Assembly (NCBI GenBank): GCA_016195585.1
Contig: JACPZJ010000227.1
Span: forward strand, 1-7,795
Length of the DNA stretch: 7,795 nt
Source: Nitrospirota bacterium
GTDB taxonomy: Bacteria; Nitrospirota; CAKKRA01; 9FT-COMBO-42-15
Reading direction: 5' to 3'
The stretch's first letter is position 1, and every line of letters begins with the position of its first letter. This document shows, in pieces, positions 1-5,369 of the stretch. The notes below the pieces were generated by a model. It was not told the origin of the DNA. It worked only from the letters and a program-made list of their open reading frames with translations, and did no database searches. Position numbers and translations under genes: made by a program.

Positions 1-102
1 TATGTGTCCTGCTATGATGAGATGGCCTGTGGATGAGACTGGTATGAATTCGGTTAGACCCTCAACAATGCCCAGAATAAAGGCATAAAATAGTTCAGTC
101 AT
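1..102 (-). CDS. uppP: Undecaprenyl-diphosphatase, N-terminal part (cut by window edge)
   Basis: The reverse strand from 102 reads 34 codons beginning MTELFYAFILGIVEG and continuing with LTEFIPVSSTGHLII. The EGLTEFxPVSSTGH signature is the hallmark of UppP/BacA, an integral membrane enzyme that dephosphorylates undecaprenyl diphosphate so that the lipid carrier can be reused for peptidoglycan and other envelope polymers. The conserved Glu of EGLTEF and the Ser residues of PVSSTGH belong to the active site in this family. The frame is open to the left edge, so the remainder (the family is usually about 260-280 residues) lies outside. The start is supported by an AGGA ribosome-binding site seven bases upstream. 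It lies 20 bases after the gltB3 stop on the same strand and is probably co-transcribed, although the functions are unrelated. Confidence 0.93.
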   Translation of the reverse strand, partial: MTELFYAFILGIVEGLTEFIPVSSTGHLIIAGHI

Positions 103-122
103 GCGCGAATCCTGAGTTACGA

Positions 123-863
123 TTAATATGCATATAGTTTGCCGTATGGACGGGAGCTTTTTGGATAGAGCTTAACAAACTTCTCCGACATTATCTCATT
201 ATAATTAAACCCAAGGTCATTGCAATATTCCTTAATCAAGGCAGACAGATTTTTTTTATCCTCATCATTCAGCTCAGAAATACCAACCTCTGCGCCGCAC
301 TGATAGGGGTCAACCTCGCCCCTTATATACATTACGCCGCCGTGCATGCCTGTGCCAAGATAATCACCGGCAATCGGCGTGTCCTTCTTTCTATTAATGC
401 CGAGGAGGATGAGAACCCCGCCTGCCATATATTCGCCAAAGAAATTTCCTGCTGTGCCGCCGATAATCATAACAGGCGCCTTATCCATATAACCCTTCAT
501 GTGTATGCCGACCCTGAACCCGGCATCGCCTTTTACAAAGAGCTTGCCCCCGCGCATGCCGTAGCCAAGCACATCGCCTGCATGGCCATGTACAACAACC
601 TTCCCTTCATTCATTGTATTGGAGACGTCATCCTGTGCATTGCTATGAACAATCAGGGTGGGGCCGTCCATAAACGCAGCCATATCATTGCCTGGCACGC
701 CATGTATATCTATCTTTACATCGCTGCCCTGAAGGCCGTCGCCAATATACCTCTGGCCATTGACATTTATCAAATCAAACTCCTTCTCACCAGAGGCAAC
801 AGCATCCCTGATTATCTTATTTAAGTTTCTATAATATACGCCTCTTGCATCAATCTTCATCAT
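123..863 (-). CDS. gltB3: Glutamate synthase GXGXG-domain subunit (GltB3 type)
   Basis: This 246-residue protein consists largely of the GXGXG right-handed beta-helix that forms the C-terminal domain of the large subunit of glutamate synthase. Glycine-rich turns repeat at residues 41-46 (GDGLQG), 96-106 (GDVLGYGMRGG), 136-149 and 166-176 (GDYLGTGMHGG). In the known enzyme this domain has a structural role, holding the glutaminase and FMN synthase domains together. Here it is a free-standing subunit. The start ATG overlaps the gltB1 stop as ATGA, a sign of translational coupling, and an AAGGA site lies nine bases upstream. A second ATG follows at once (residue 2), so the exact start is uncertain by one codon. 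The same fold occurs in formylmethanofuran dehydrogenase subunit C, but the GltB1 neighbour decides for glutamate synthase. The last 50 residues are not glycine-rich and may be a lineage-specific tail. Confidence 0.9.
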   Translation of the reverse strand: MMKIDARGVYYRNLNKIIRDAVASGEKEFDLINVNGQRYIGDGLQGSDVKIDIHGVPGNDMAAFMDGPTLIVHSNAQDDVSNTMNEGKVVVHGHAGDVLGYGMRGGKLFVKGDAGFRVGIHMKGYMDKAPVMIIGGTAGNFFGEYMAGGVLILLGINRKKDTPIAGDYLGTGMHGGVMYIRGEVDPYQCGAEVGISELNDEDKKNLSALIKEYCNDLGFNYNEIMSEKFVKLYPKSSRPYGKLYAY

Positions 864-1963
864 GCTGCTACATCCTTATCAAGATTTACAATAACCGCCT
901 CTCCTGCCTTTGGCGCCCATACCTTCTCAGGGCTTGGACATATCTCAATAATAGCGGACTCCTCGCTTGACATGTATACCATATCGTCTTTTGATGCAAC
1001 AACAAGCGGCCTTAACTTAATCCTGTCATTCATGCCAACCATACCCCTTGTATAACCAAATACAAAGGCAAATGGGCCGTTCAATAATGCGCTGCCATAA
1101 ACCATGCGGAGGGCAGTAACCATCTGCTTCTCATCCTCAGGCATCCTTGCAATAGACTTCCAGAATGGAGAGGCTAATGCAACGCATGCAATCTCAGGTT
1201 TTAACCCATGCCTTCTTATCAGCAAATCCAGCATGTATGCGACTACCTCTGTATCTGTCAAAAGCGTAAGCTTGTACCCGAACATCTCAAGGTATCTTTT
1301 GTTTATGCCATAAGATGTGATCTCGCCATTGTGGACAATTGACCAGTCAAGGAGCGTGAATGGGTGCGCGCCGCCCCACCAGCCGGGCGTATTTGTTGGA
1401 AAGCGGTTGTGCGCTGTCCAGATATAGCCTTCATAATTTTCTATCATAAAGAAGTCTGCTATCTCCTCTGGAAAGCCAACACCTTTGAATGCACCCATAT
1501 TTTTTCCGCTTGAAAAAATATAAGCGCCATGAATATCGCTGTTGATATGCATTACAGAATTGACAATAATATCATCATCGCTGATATTTGCCACGCTGCT
1601 GCCTTTTTTACTGTCTTTAACCTTTACAAAATATCTCCAGAGTATTGGCGAGGTTGGAATTGCCTTTGACTTTTTTGTTGGGATTTCTTCTGCCAAGTCA
1701 ACTGTAAGGTTTTCATCAAGGTATGCCTCTGCTGTCTTTTTTGCCTCCATGTTGTCATACATCAGATGAAAGGCATAGTGGTCTTTGTATTTCGGATATA
1801 TGCCGTATGCAGCAAAACCGCCGCCCAAGCCATTGCCCCTGTCGTGCTGGCATGCAATAGAGCACCTGATTACAGAGCCGCTTATCTTTCTGCCCTTTGT
1901 GCTTATAATGCCTGTCAGGCCGCAGCCTGCAATATCCTTTTGAAAATCATAATTGTTGTTCAT
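860..1963 (-). CDS. gltB1: Glutamate synthase glutaminase subunit (class II amidotransferase, GltB1 type)
   Basis: With the start at 1963 the protein has 367 residues. It is a class II (Ntn-type) glutamine amidotransferase domain, which releases ammonia from glutamine for transfer to 2-oxoglutarate by the FMN synthase subunit. The sequence CGLTGI begins at Cys14, so residues 1-13 look like a propeptide removed to expose the catalytic N-terminal cysteine. Other family motifs are TAHNRFPTNTPGWWGGAHPF (about 183-202), HNGE (211-214), the LTDTEV stretch (about 235) and DRIKLRPLV (about 313). A longer frame exists up to 2041. I prefer 1963 because AAGGG lies seven bases before this ATG, and because a strong promoter at 2000-2028 would initiate downstream of the longer start. 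It is the first gene of the gltB1-gltB3 unit. The gltB2 synthase subunit and gltD are not in the window. Confidence 0.92.
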   Translation of the reverse strand: MNNNYDFQKDIAGCGLTGIISTKGRKISGSVIRCSIACQHDRGNGLGGGFAAYGIYPKYKDHYAFHLMYDNMEAKKTAEAYLDENLTVDLAEEIPTKKSKAIPTSPILWRYFVKVKDSKKGSSVANISDDDIIVNSVMHINSDIHGAYIFSSGKNMGAFKGVGFPEEIADFFMIENYEGYIWTAHNRFPTNTPGWWGGAHPFTLLDWSIVHNGEITSYGINKRYLEMFGYKLTLLTDTEVVAYMLDLLIRRHGLKPEIACVALASPFWKSIARMPEDEKQMVTALRMVYGSALLNGPFAFVFGYTRGMVGMNDRIKLRPLVVASKDDMVYMSSEESAIIEICPSPEKVWAPKAGEAVIVNLDKDVAA

Positions 1964-1969
1964 TGCCAA

Positions 1970-1975
1970 TCCCTT
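1970..1975 (-). promoter_or_regulatory. Ribosome-binding site deciding the gltB1 start
   Basis: On the reverse strand AAGGGA ends seven bases before the ATG at 1963 (spacing counted from AAGGG). A second purine run (AAGGAAA) lies just upstream. This favours 1963 over the 26-codon longer reading. Confidence 0.7.
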
Positions 1976-1999
1976 TTCCTTTGCTAAAATGGGGATATA

Positions 2000-2028
2000 A
2001 CTATATAAAATTTTGATTTTTCTGTCAA
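2000..2028 (-). promoter_or_regulatory. Sigma-70-type promoter of gltB1-gltB3
   Basis: On the reverse strand a perfect TTGACA (-35, 2028 to 2023) is followed after exactly 17 bases by TATAGT (-10, 2005 to 2000), five of six matches to the consensus. The expected transcription start is near 1993, giving a leader of about 30 bases to the ATG at 1963. The spacer is very AT-rich. No nitrogen-type sigma-54 site (GG-N10-GC) was seen here. Confidence 0.75.
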
Positions 2029-2068
2029 TATTTTTCTGCATCAGTCAAAATAGTGAAGAAATAGGCCT

Positions 2069-2097
2069 TGATATAATAGGCAGGGTTGCCTATTATA
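2069..2097 (+). promoter_or_regulatory. Likely thiD promoter containing a perfect inverted repeat
   Basis: TTGATA at 2069-2074 and TATTAT at 2091-2096, 16 bases apart, make a good -35/-10 pair. The start point expected from it is about 2103, only a few bases before the thiD ATG at 2106, so the transcript would be nearly leaderless. TATAAT at 2072-2077 is an alternative -10 but lacks a recognisable -35. The arms TATAATAGGCA (2072-2082) and TGCCTATTATA (2087-2097) are perfect reverse complements, 11 bp each, around the loop GGGT. The repeat could be a repressor operator covering both promoter boxes, or an RNA hairpin if transcription starts further upstream. Confidence 0.5.
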
Positions 2098-2105
2098 GGG
2101 CATTA

Positions 2106-2885
2106 ATGAAGATAAAGCGTGTCCTTACAATTGCCGGCTCTGACCCTACAGCAGGCGCAGGTCTTCAGGCAGACCTGAGGGTATTCGCCTCTCTCAATAT
2201 ATACGGCATGGCTGTGCCAACTGCAATTACAATTCAAAATACAAAGGGTGTTAAAGGAATAATCCCCCTCCCTGCTGGCGCTGTGAGAAACCAACTGAAG
2301 ACACTGTTTGATGATGTAAAAATTGATGCTGTAAAGACAGGGATGCTCTTGACAAAAGAGAATGTTCTTGCAGTGGAAGAGGCGATCAAAAGGCATAGAA
2401 TAAAGAAATTCATCATTGACCCAATTATAAGGTCAGGCACAGGGGTAAAACTTTTGAAAGATGACGCTGTCTCTGCATTAAAGAAGAGGCTTTTCCCATT
2501 GGCAATGATTATTACGCCTAATATTAATGAGGCAGAGATGCTAACAGGAATAAAGATTAAGGATGAAAAGGATGTCAGACTTGCAGCCAAGGCCATTTAT
2601 AAAATGGGTCCAAAATATGTTTTAATCAAAGGTGGGCATTTAAAGGGAGAGGCGAATGATTTTCTTTTTGATGGTAAAAAGCTCATAGTCTTTAAAGGCA
2701 AGAGGGCAGAGGGCATTAAACTTCATGGCGCGGGCTGTGTCTTCTCAGCAGCAATAACAGCTTATCTATCAAAGGGGCTGTTAGTGGCAGAGGCGGTTGG
2801 AGAGGCAAAGAGGTTTATTAATAAGGCAATCAAAAGGGCAGTGGCGATTGGAAGAGGGAGGAAGGTGTTATATAAAATGCCATAA
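2106..2885 (+). CDS. thiD: Hydroxymethylpyrimidine/phosphomethylpyrimidine kinase
   Basis: This 259-residue protein is a ribokinase-fold kinase that phosphorylates hydroxymethylpyrimidine and then its monophosphate, supplying the pyrimidine half of thiamin in the cytoplasm. Family motifs appear in order: TIAGSDPTAGAGLQADLR (8-25) for substrate binding, VKTGML (76-81), IIDPIIRSGTG (103-112), ITPNINEAEMLTG (136-148), LIKGGH (173-178) and the anion-hole/catalytic HGAGCVFSAAI (207-217) with Cys211. Many homologues have GTGC in that last motif; here it is GAGC, which keeps the glycines and the cysteine. Length is normal. The frame extends upstream to 2013, but the ATG at 2106 gives the standard N-terminus and has AGGG five bases before it. 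No other thiamin gene is adjacent, and I saw no TPP riboswitch in the short leader. It is divergent from gltB1. Confidence 0.93.
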   Translation: MKIKRVLTIAGSDPTAGAGLQADLRVFASLNIYGMAVPTAITIQNTKGVKGIIPLPAGAVRNQLKTLFDDVKIDAVKTGMLLTKENVLAVEEAIKRHRIKKFIIDPIIRSGTGVKLLKDDAVSALKKRLFPLAMIITPNINEAEMLTGIKIKDEKDVRLAAKAIYKMGPKYVLIKGGHLKGEANDFLFDGKKLIVFKGKRAEGIKLHGAGCVFSAAITAYLSKGLLVAEAVGEAKRFINKAIKRAVAIGRGRKVLYKMP

Positions 2886-2910
2886 ATCTTATTGAATTGA
2901 CATGGATTAG

Positions 2911-3019
2911 AAAATCTCCCCTTGCCCCTCTTTGCCAAAGAGGGGTAACACACCCCTTAATCCCCTCTTGATAGAGGGGAAAGCTCCCCCTTTGGAAAAG
3001 AGAGGTTAGGAGAGATTTT
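2911..3019. repeat. Miniature inverted-repeat-like intergenic element
   Basis: The element begins AAAATCTCCCC and ends GGAGAGATTTT. Its outer 35 bases on each side are inverted copies matching at 28 of 35 positions by eye. Inside are two perfect hairpins: CCCCTCTTT (2925-2933) with AAAGAGGGG (2937-2945), and CCCCTCT (2962-2968) with AGAGGGG (2973-2979). The right arm contains a weaker version of the first hairpin. No protein is encoded and no clear target-site duplication is visible. It looks like a non-autonomous, multi-copy palindromic element of the REP or MITE kind. It occupies most of the 244-base gap between thiD and the hibernation factor gene. It may stop or stabilise transcripts, but the hairpins lack a following T run. 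Confidence 0.7.
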
Positions 3020-3045
3020 ACAGATATGCTGTTATAAAACAACAA

Positions 3046-3074
3046 TTGAAATACAAATCCTCTTTTGATATACT
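3046..3074 (+). promoter_or_regulatory. Sigma-70-type promoter of the hibernation factor gene
   Basis: TTGAAA (3046-3051) and TATACT (3069-3074) are 17 bases apart, each with five of six consensus matches. The start is expected near 3081, leaving a leader of about 49 bases. A second AT-rich box, TATAAA at 3083-3088, has no properly spaced -35. Confidence 0.6.
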
Positions 3075-3129
3075 TCACTGTGTATAAAAATCCCTTAAAA
3101 AAATAACAGGAATAAAAGGAGACAGAGAC

Positions 3130-3696
3130 ATGCAAATTCCATTGGAAATCAGATTCCGCAATATGAGCCCGTCTGAGGCATTGAAAACAAATATCAGCGA
3201 GAAGGCGGATAAATTAGAGCAGCTTTTTGACCGCATTATAGCATGCCGTGTTATGGTAGAGGCAGGACATAAGCACCACAAGAAAGGCAATCTGTTTCAT
3301 GTTCGGATTGATTTGACTATACCCGGCCATGAGATAGTTGTAAACAAAGAGCCTTCACAGCATCATTCCAATACAGACGTTTATGTGGCTGTCCGCGATG
3401 CCTTTGACAATATGCAGCAGCAATTGGAGCATTATATTGAACGGAAACGCGGTGATGTCAAGAGGCATGAAACACCTTCGCACGGCCGTATCTTAGAATT
3501 GAACCCTGATGAGGGATTTGGAAGGATAGAAACCCCTGACGGCCGCACTATCTATTTTCATAGAAACAGTTTAATTAATACTGACTTTGACAAGCTCAAA
3601 ATCGGGACTGAGGTGAGATTTGATGAGGAGCAGGGCAACTTAGGCCCTCAGGCAAGCACAGTTAAAATAGTTGGCAAACATCACCTTATAGGATAG
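3130..3696 (+). CDS. Ribosome hibernation-promoting factor fused to a cold-shock domain
   Basis: This 188-residue protein has two domains. Residues 1-112 form an HPF/RaiA (S30AE) domain: MQIPLEIRFRNMSPSEAL, then SEKADKLEQLFDRIIACRVMVE, then FHVRIDLTIPGHEIVVN and VYVAVRDAFDNMQQQLEHYIE. This type binds the 30S decoding and mRNA channel and keeps idle ribosomes inactive. Residues 117-181 form a cold-shock (CspA-like, S1-fold) domain, with an RNP1-like EGFGRI (128-133) and an RNP2-like IYFHRN (141-146). In RNP1 the second aromatic of KGFGFI is replaced by Arg. The C-terminal dimerisation domain of ordinary long HPF is absent. The start is set by AGGAG eight bases before the ATG. The gene has its own promoter and converges on maf with a 16-base overlap. 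Single-strand RNA or rRNA binding by the second domain is inferred, not shown. Confidence 0.88.
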   Translation: MQIPLEIRFRNMSPSEALKTNISEKADKLEQLFDRIIACRVMVEAGHKHHKKGNLFHVRIDLTIPGHEIVVNKEPSQHHSNTDVYVAVRDAFDNMQQQLEHYIERKRGDVKRHETPSHGRILELNPDEGFGRIETPDGRTIYFHRNSLINTDFDKLKIGTEVRFDEEQGNLGPQASTVKIVGKHHLIG

Positions 3697-4325
3697 ATTA
3701 TGCAGGATGATTTTGTGTAATTTAATGGCAAAGCTATCAATATCTTATAAAGCGTGTTCAGTGGCAGGCCAACAATATTAAAATAATCTCCTTCAATCTT
3801 CTTTACAAATACAGCCGCCCTGCCCTGGATGCCATAACCGCCTGCCTTGTCAAGCGGCTCGCCGCTTCTTACATAATCGGCAATCTCCTCATCAGTCAAT
3901 CTTTTAAACCAGACCTTTGTCTCCACGACCTTTGTTATCTTTTTCTTTGTAAAGGTATCGCAAACCGCAACACCTGTCATTACAGTATGGCATTTTCCGG
4001 AAAGCCTTTTAAGCATGGCTGTTGCACTCTCAGGGGATTCAGGTTTTCCCAGCCTCTTTTTGTTTATTACAACAATAGTATCAGCAGCAATGATTACTGT
4101 AGGGGCGAACGGCCGTTCGCCCCTACAAGTTTCTGCAGCGCTTTCGGCCTTTGATAGAGCAACCCTTTTAACATACTCCCTCAGGGATTCACTTTTATTT
4201 TTACCCTCATCCACTGCTGATGGTCTTACCTCAAACTTCAGCCCAATTTGCCTTAACAGCTCCGCCCTCCTCGGCGATGCAGAGGCAAGGATTATTTCTT
4301 TATTTCTGATAAAGGGATGCTCCAT
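3681..4325 (-). CDS. maf: Maf-family nucleoside triphosphate pyrophosphatase (septum formation inhibitor Maf)
   Basis: The protein has 214 residues. Maf proteins hydrolyse non-canonical or excess nucleoside triphosphates, and dTTP/UTP pyrophosphatase activity is typical of the subgroup with these motifs. Visible motifs are LASASPRRAELL (13-24), the catalytic IAADTIVV (79-86), LGKP (92-95), LSGKCHTVMTGVAV (108-121), DKAGGYGIQG (159-168) and IEGDYFNIVGLPL (177-189). Residues 67-76 (CRGERPFAPT) do not fit the family and are encoded exactly by a 30-bp palindrome lying just before the catalytic Asp strand. The C-terminus carries about 15 extra residues. The longer frame starting at 4385 is rejected: the ATG at 4325 overlaps the stop of the upstream gene as TAATG and gives the normal N-terminus. 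It is the last gene of the pepA operon. Confidence 0.92.
   Translation of the reverse strand: MEHPFIRNKEIILASASPRRAELLRQIGLKFEVRPSAVDEGKNKSESLREYVKRVALSKAESAAETCRGERPFAPTVIIAADTIVVINKKRLGKPESPESATAMLKRLSGKCHTVMTGVAVCDTFTKKKITKVVETKVWFKRLTDEEIADYVRSGEPLDKAGGYGIQGRAAVFVKKIEGDYFNIVGLPLNTLYKILIALPLNYTKSSCIIYPIR
4098..4127. repeat. Perfect 30-bp palindrome inserted in frame in maf
   Basis: TGTAGGGGCGAACGG (4098-4112) is directly followed by its exact reverse complement (4113-4127), with no loop. It falls on whole codons 67-76 of maf, and both strands read the same ten residues. Flanking DNA is not symmetric. Compared with typical Maf proteins, which run straight from the Ala/Lys-rich helix into the xVIxADT strand, it adds about eight residues. 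It resembles dispersed GTAGGGGCGA-type palindromic repeats of bacterial intergenic DNA. Confidence 0.8.
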
Positions 4326-5365
4326 TACTTTGCCGCCATCTCCATATAAAAGAGGGCAAGGTAACCTATAAGTAGGAGAAACCATCCTCCAATAATAATA
4401 AACTCAAGGGTGGTCCCGATGGATATGGTAAAATTTTCAGATGCTATAGTATAAACATCCTCAAGTGTATCTATCTTTTCATTCACATTTTTTCTCCAGT
4501 CATCAAGATGGAACTTTTTTGAGAGAAGATTATAAAGCCTTGCAGAATACCAGTCTCCGATCAGTTTTATGTTGTGCTCAATGGCCTCTGATTCCAGAAT
4601 AGTCTGTGTCCGTATCTGCACGATCTCCTTTATGGTAATCCTTACCTCCCTTGACCTGAAAAATAATTTTTGCTCCCTCTTTTTTAGCAACTCAACGCTT
4701 TTTTCAAGCCTCTCATCAAGGTGGTAGTCAAGGATCCTTAATTTTAAAAGCTGGAGATTGGCAATCTCAAATAGCTCTATATTGCTGTCAAAATCCCCCT
4801 GCGGCTCAAAAACAAAGGCGCCATCCCAGTCAACGAGTGTCATATCGTCCTTTGCATATTTATGGCCTGTATAAAGCGTTGACCTTATCTCATCCTCATC
4901 AAGGGAAATGCGCTCATTTTTTAACAGGGCTGCGATCTTTTCGCCATGAAGCGAGAGGAATACCTCGGGGTCGCCGCTGTAATTTGATACACAATAGACA
5001 ATATAGTCCTCATCAAAATCAGTCCTGCACTGATATTCAGCGAGTACCTTCCGGCATTCACCAATCAGCTCTGCCTTAAAGTCCAAAATAAAATCGGCAA
5101 GGAGATCCTCCATCTCGCATGACGCCTCTGCAATCACTACATCAGGGAGATATGCCCTTACAGTAAAAAGAACTTCCTTGCCCGCAACATTCCTCTTTTC
5201 TTCCCTTATTATCCTCTGTTTTGGAGTGACATCAGGATAACTTGGAGAGCTCTTAAGAGTCTTGATCTCTGCGGCTACTGAGTCGGCCTCCAGATTAAGC
5301 GCTGTCACACCGATAAGGAATGTAACAATCCTGCCTTCTAATATGGTTTTTTTTGATATGCGCAT
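4325..5365 (-). CDS. Conserved hypothetical protein with C-terminal membrane anchor (possibly RMD1/DUF155-like)
   Basis: I do not recognise this 346-residue protein with certainty. The N-terminal two thirds look soluble and acidic, with MEDLLADFILDF (85-96) and VDWDGAFVFEP (178-188) as the most distinctive stretches. Residues about 195-310 are charged and helical, probably coiled coil (IELFEIANLQLLKLRILDYHL, then EKSVELLKKREQKLF and further heptad-like repeats). A single hydrophobic segment lies at about 322-341 near the C-terminus, preceded by GTTLEF. A long helical region, then Leu-Glu and a C-terminal transmembrane helix is the layout of RMD1/DUF155 (Mrx10-type) proteins, but the similarity is weak and other families are possible. 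It would sit on the inner membrane by a tail anchor. It starts four bases after the pepA stop, and its TAA overlaps the maf ATG, so the three genes are tightly coupled. Confidence 0.7.
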   Translation of the reverse strand: MRISKKTILEGRIVTFLIGVTALNLEADSVAAEIKTLKSSPSYPDVTPKQRIIREEKRNVAGKEVLFTVRAYLPDVVIAEASCEMEDLLADFILDFKAELIGECRKVLAEYQCRTDFDEDYIVYCVSNYSGDPEVFLSLHGEKIAALLKNERISLDEDEIRSTLYTGHKYAKDDMTLVDWDGAFVFEPQGDFDSNIELFEIANLQLLKLRILDYHLDERLEKSVELLKKREQKLFFRSREVRITIKEIVQIRTQTILESEAIEHNIKLIGDWYSARLYNLLSKKFHLDDWRKNVNEKIDTLEDVYTIASENFTISIGTTLEFIIIGGWFLLLIGYLALFYMEMAAK

Positions 5366-5369
5366 ATTA

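Noticed and set aside
342..824. Open frame of 160 codons on the plus strand opposite gltB3
   Set aside because: It is a shadow of the gltB3 gene, has no family signature, and lies entirely within a well-supported coding region on the other strand.
123..863. Formylmethanofuran dehydrogenase subunit C
   Set aside because: It shares the GXGXG fold, but the coupled neighbour is a glutamate synthase glutaminase subunit and no other Fwd gene is present.
1964..2041. Longer N-terminus for gltB1 starting at 2041
   Set aside because: The TTGACA-17-TATAGT promoter lies inside this stretch, and the ATG at 1963 has a proper ribosome site.
2041..2105. TPP riboswitch before thiD
   Set aside because: The space is too short and lacks the conserved CUGAGA-type elements; only the simple inverted repeat is present.
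2925..2979. Intrinsic terminator after thiD
   Set aside because: The hairpins are strong but none is followed by a T run; they are better explained as parts of the repeat element.
2911..3019. CRISPR array
   Set aside because: There are no regularly spaced direct repeats with unique spacers; the similarity is between inverted arms.
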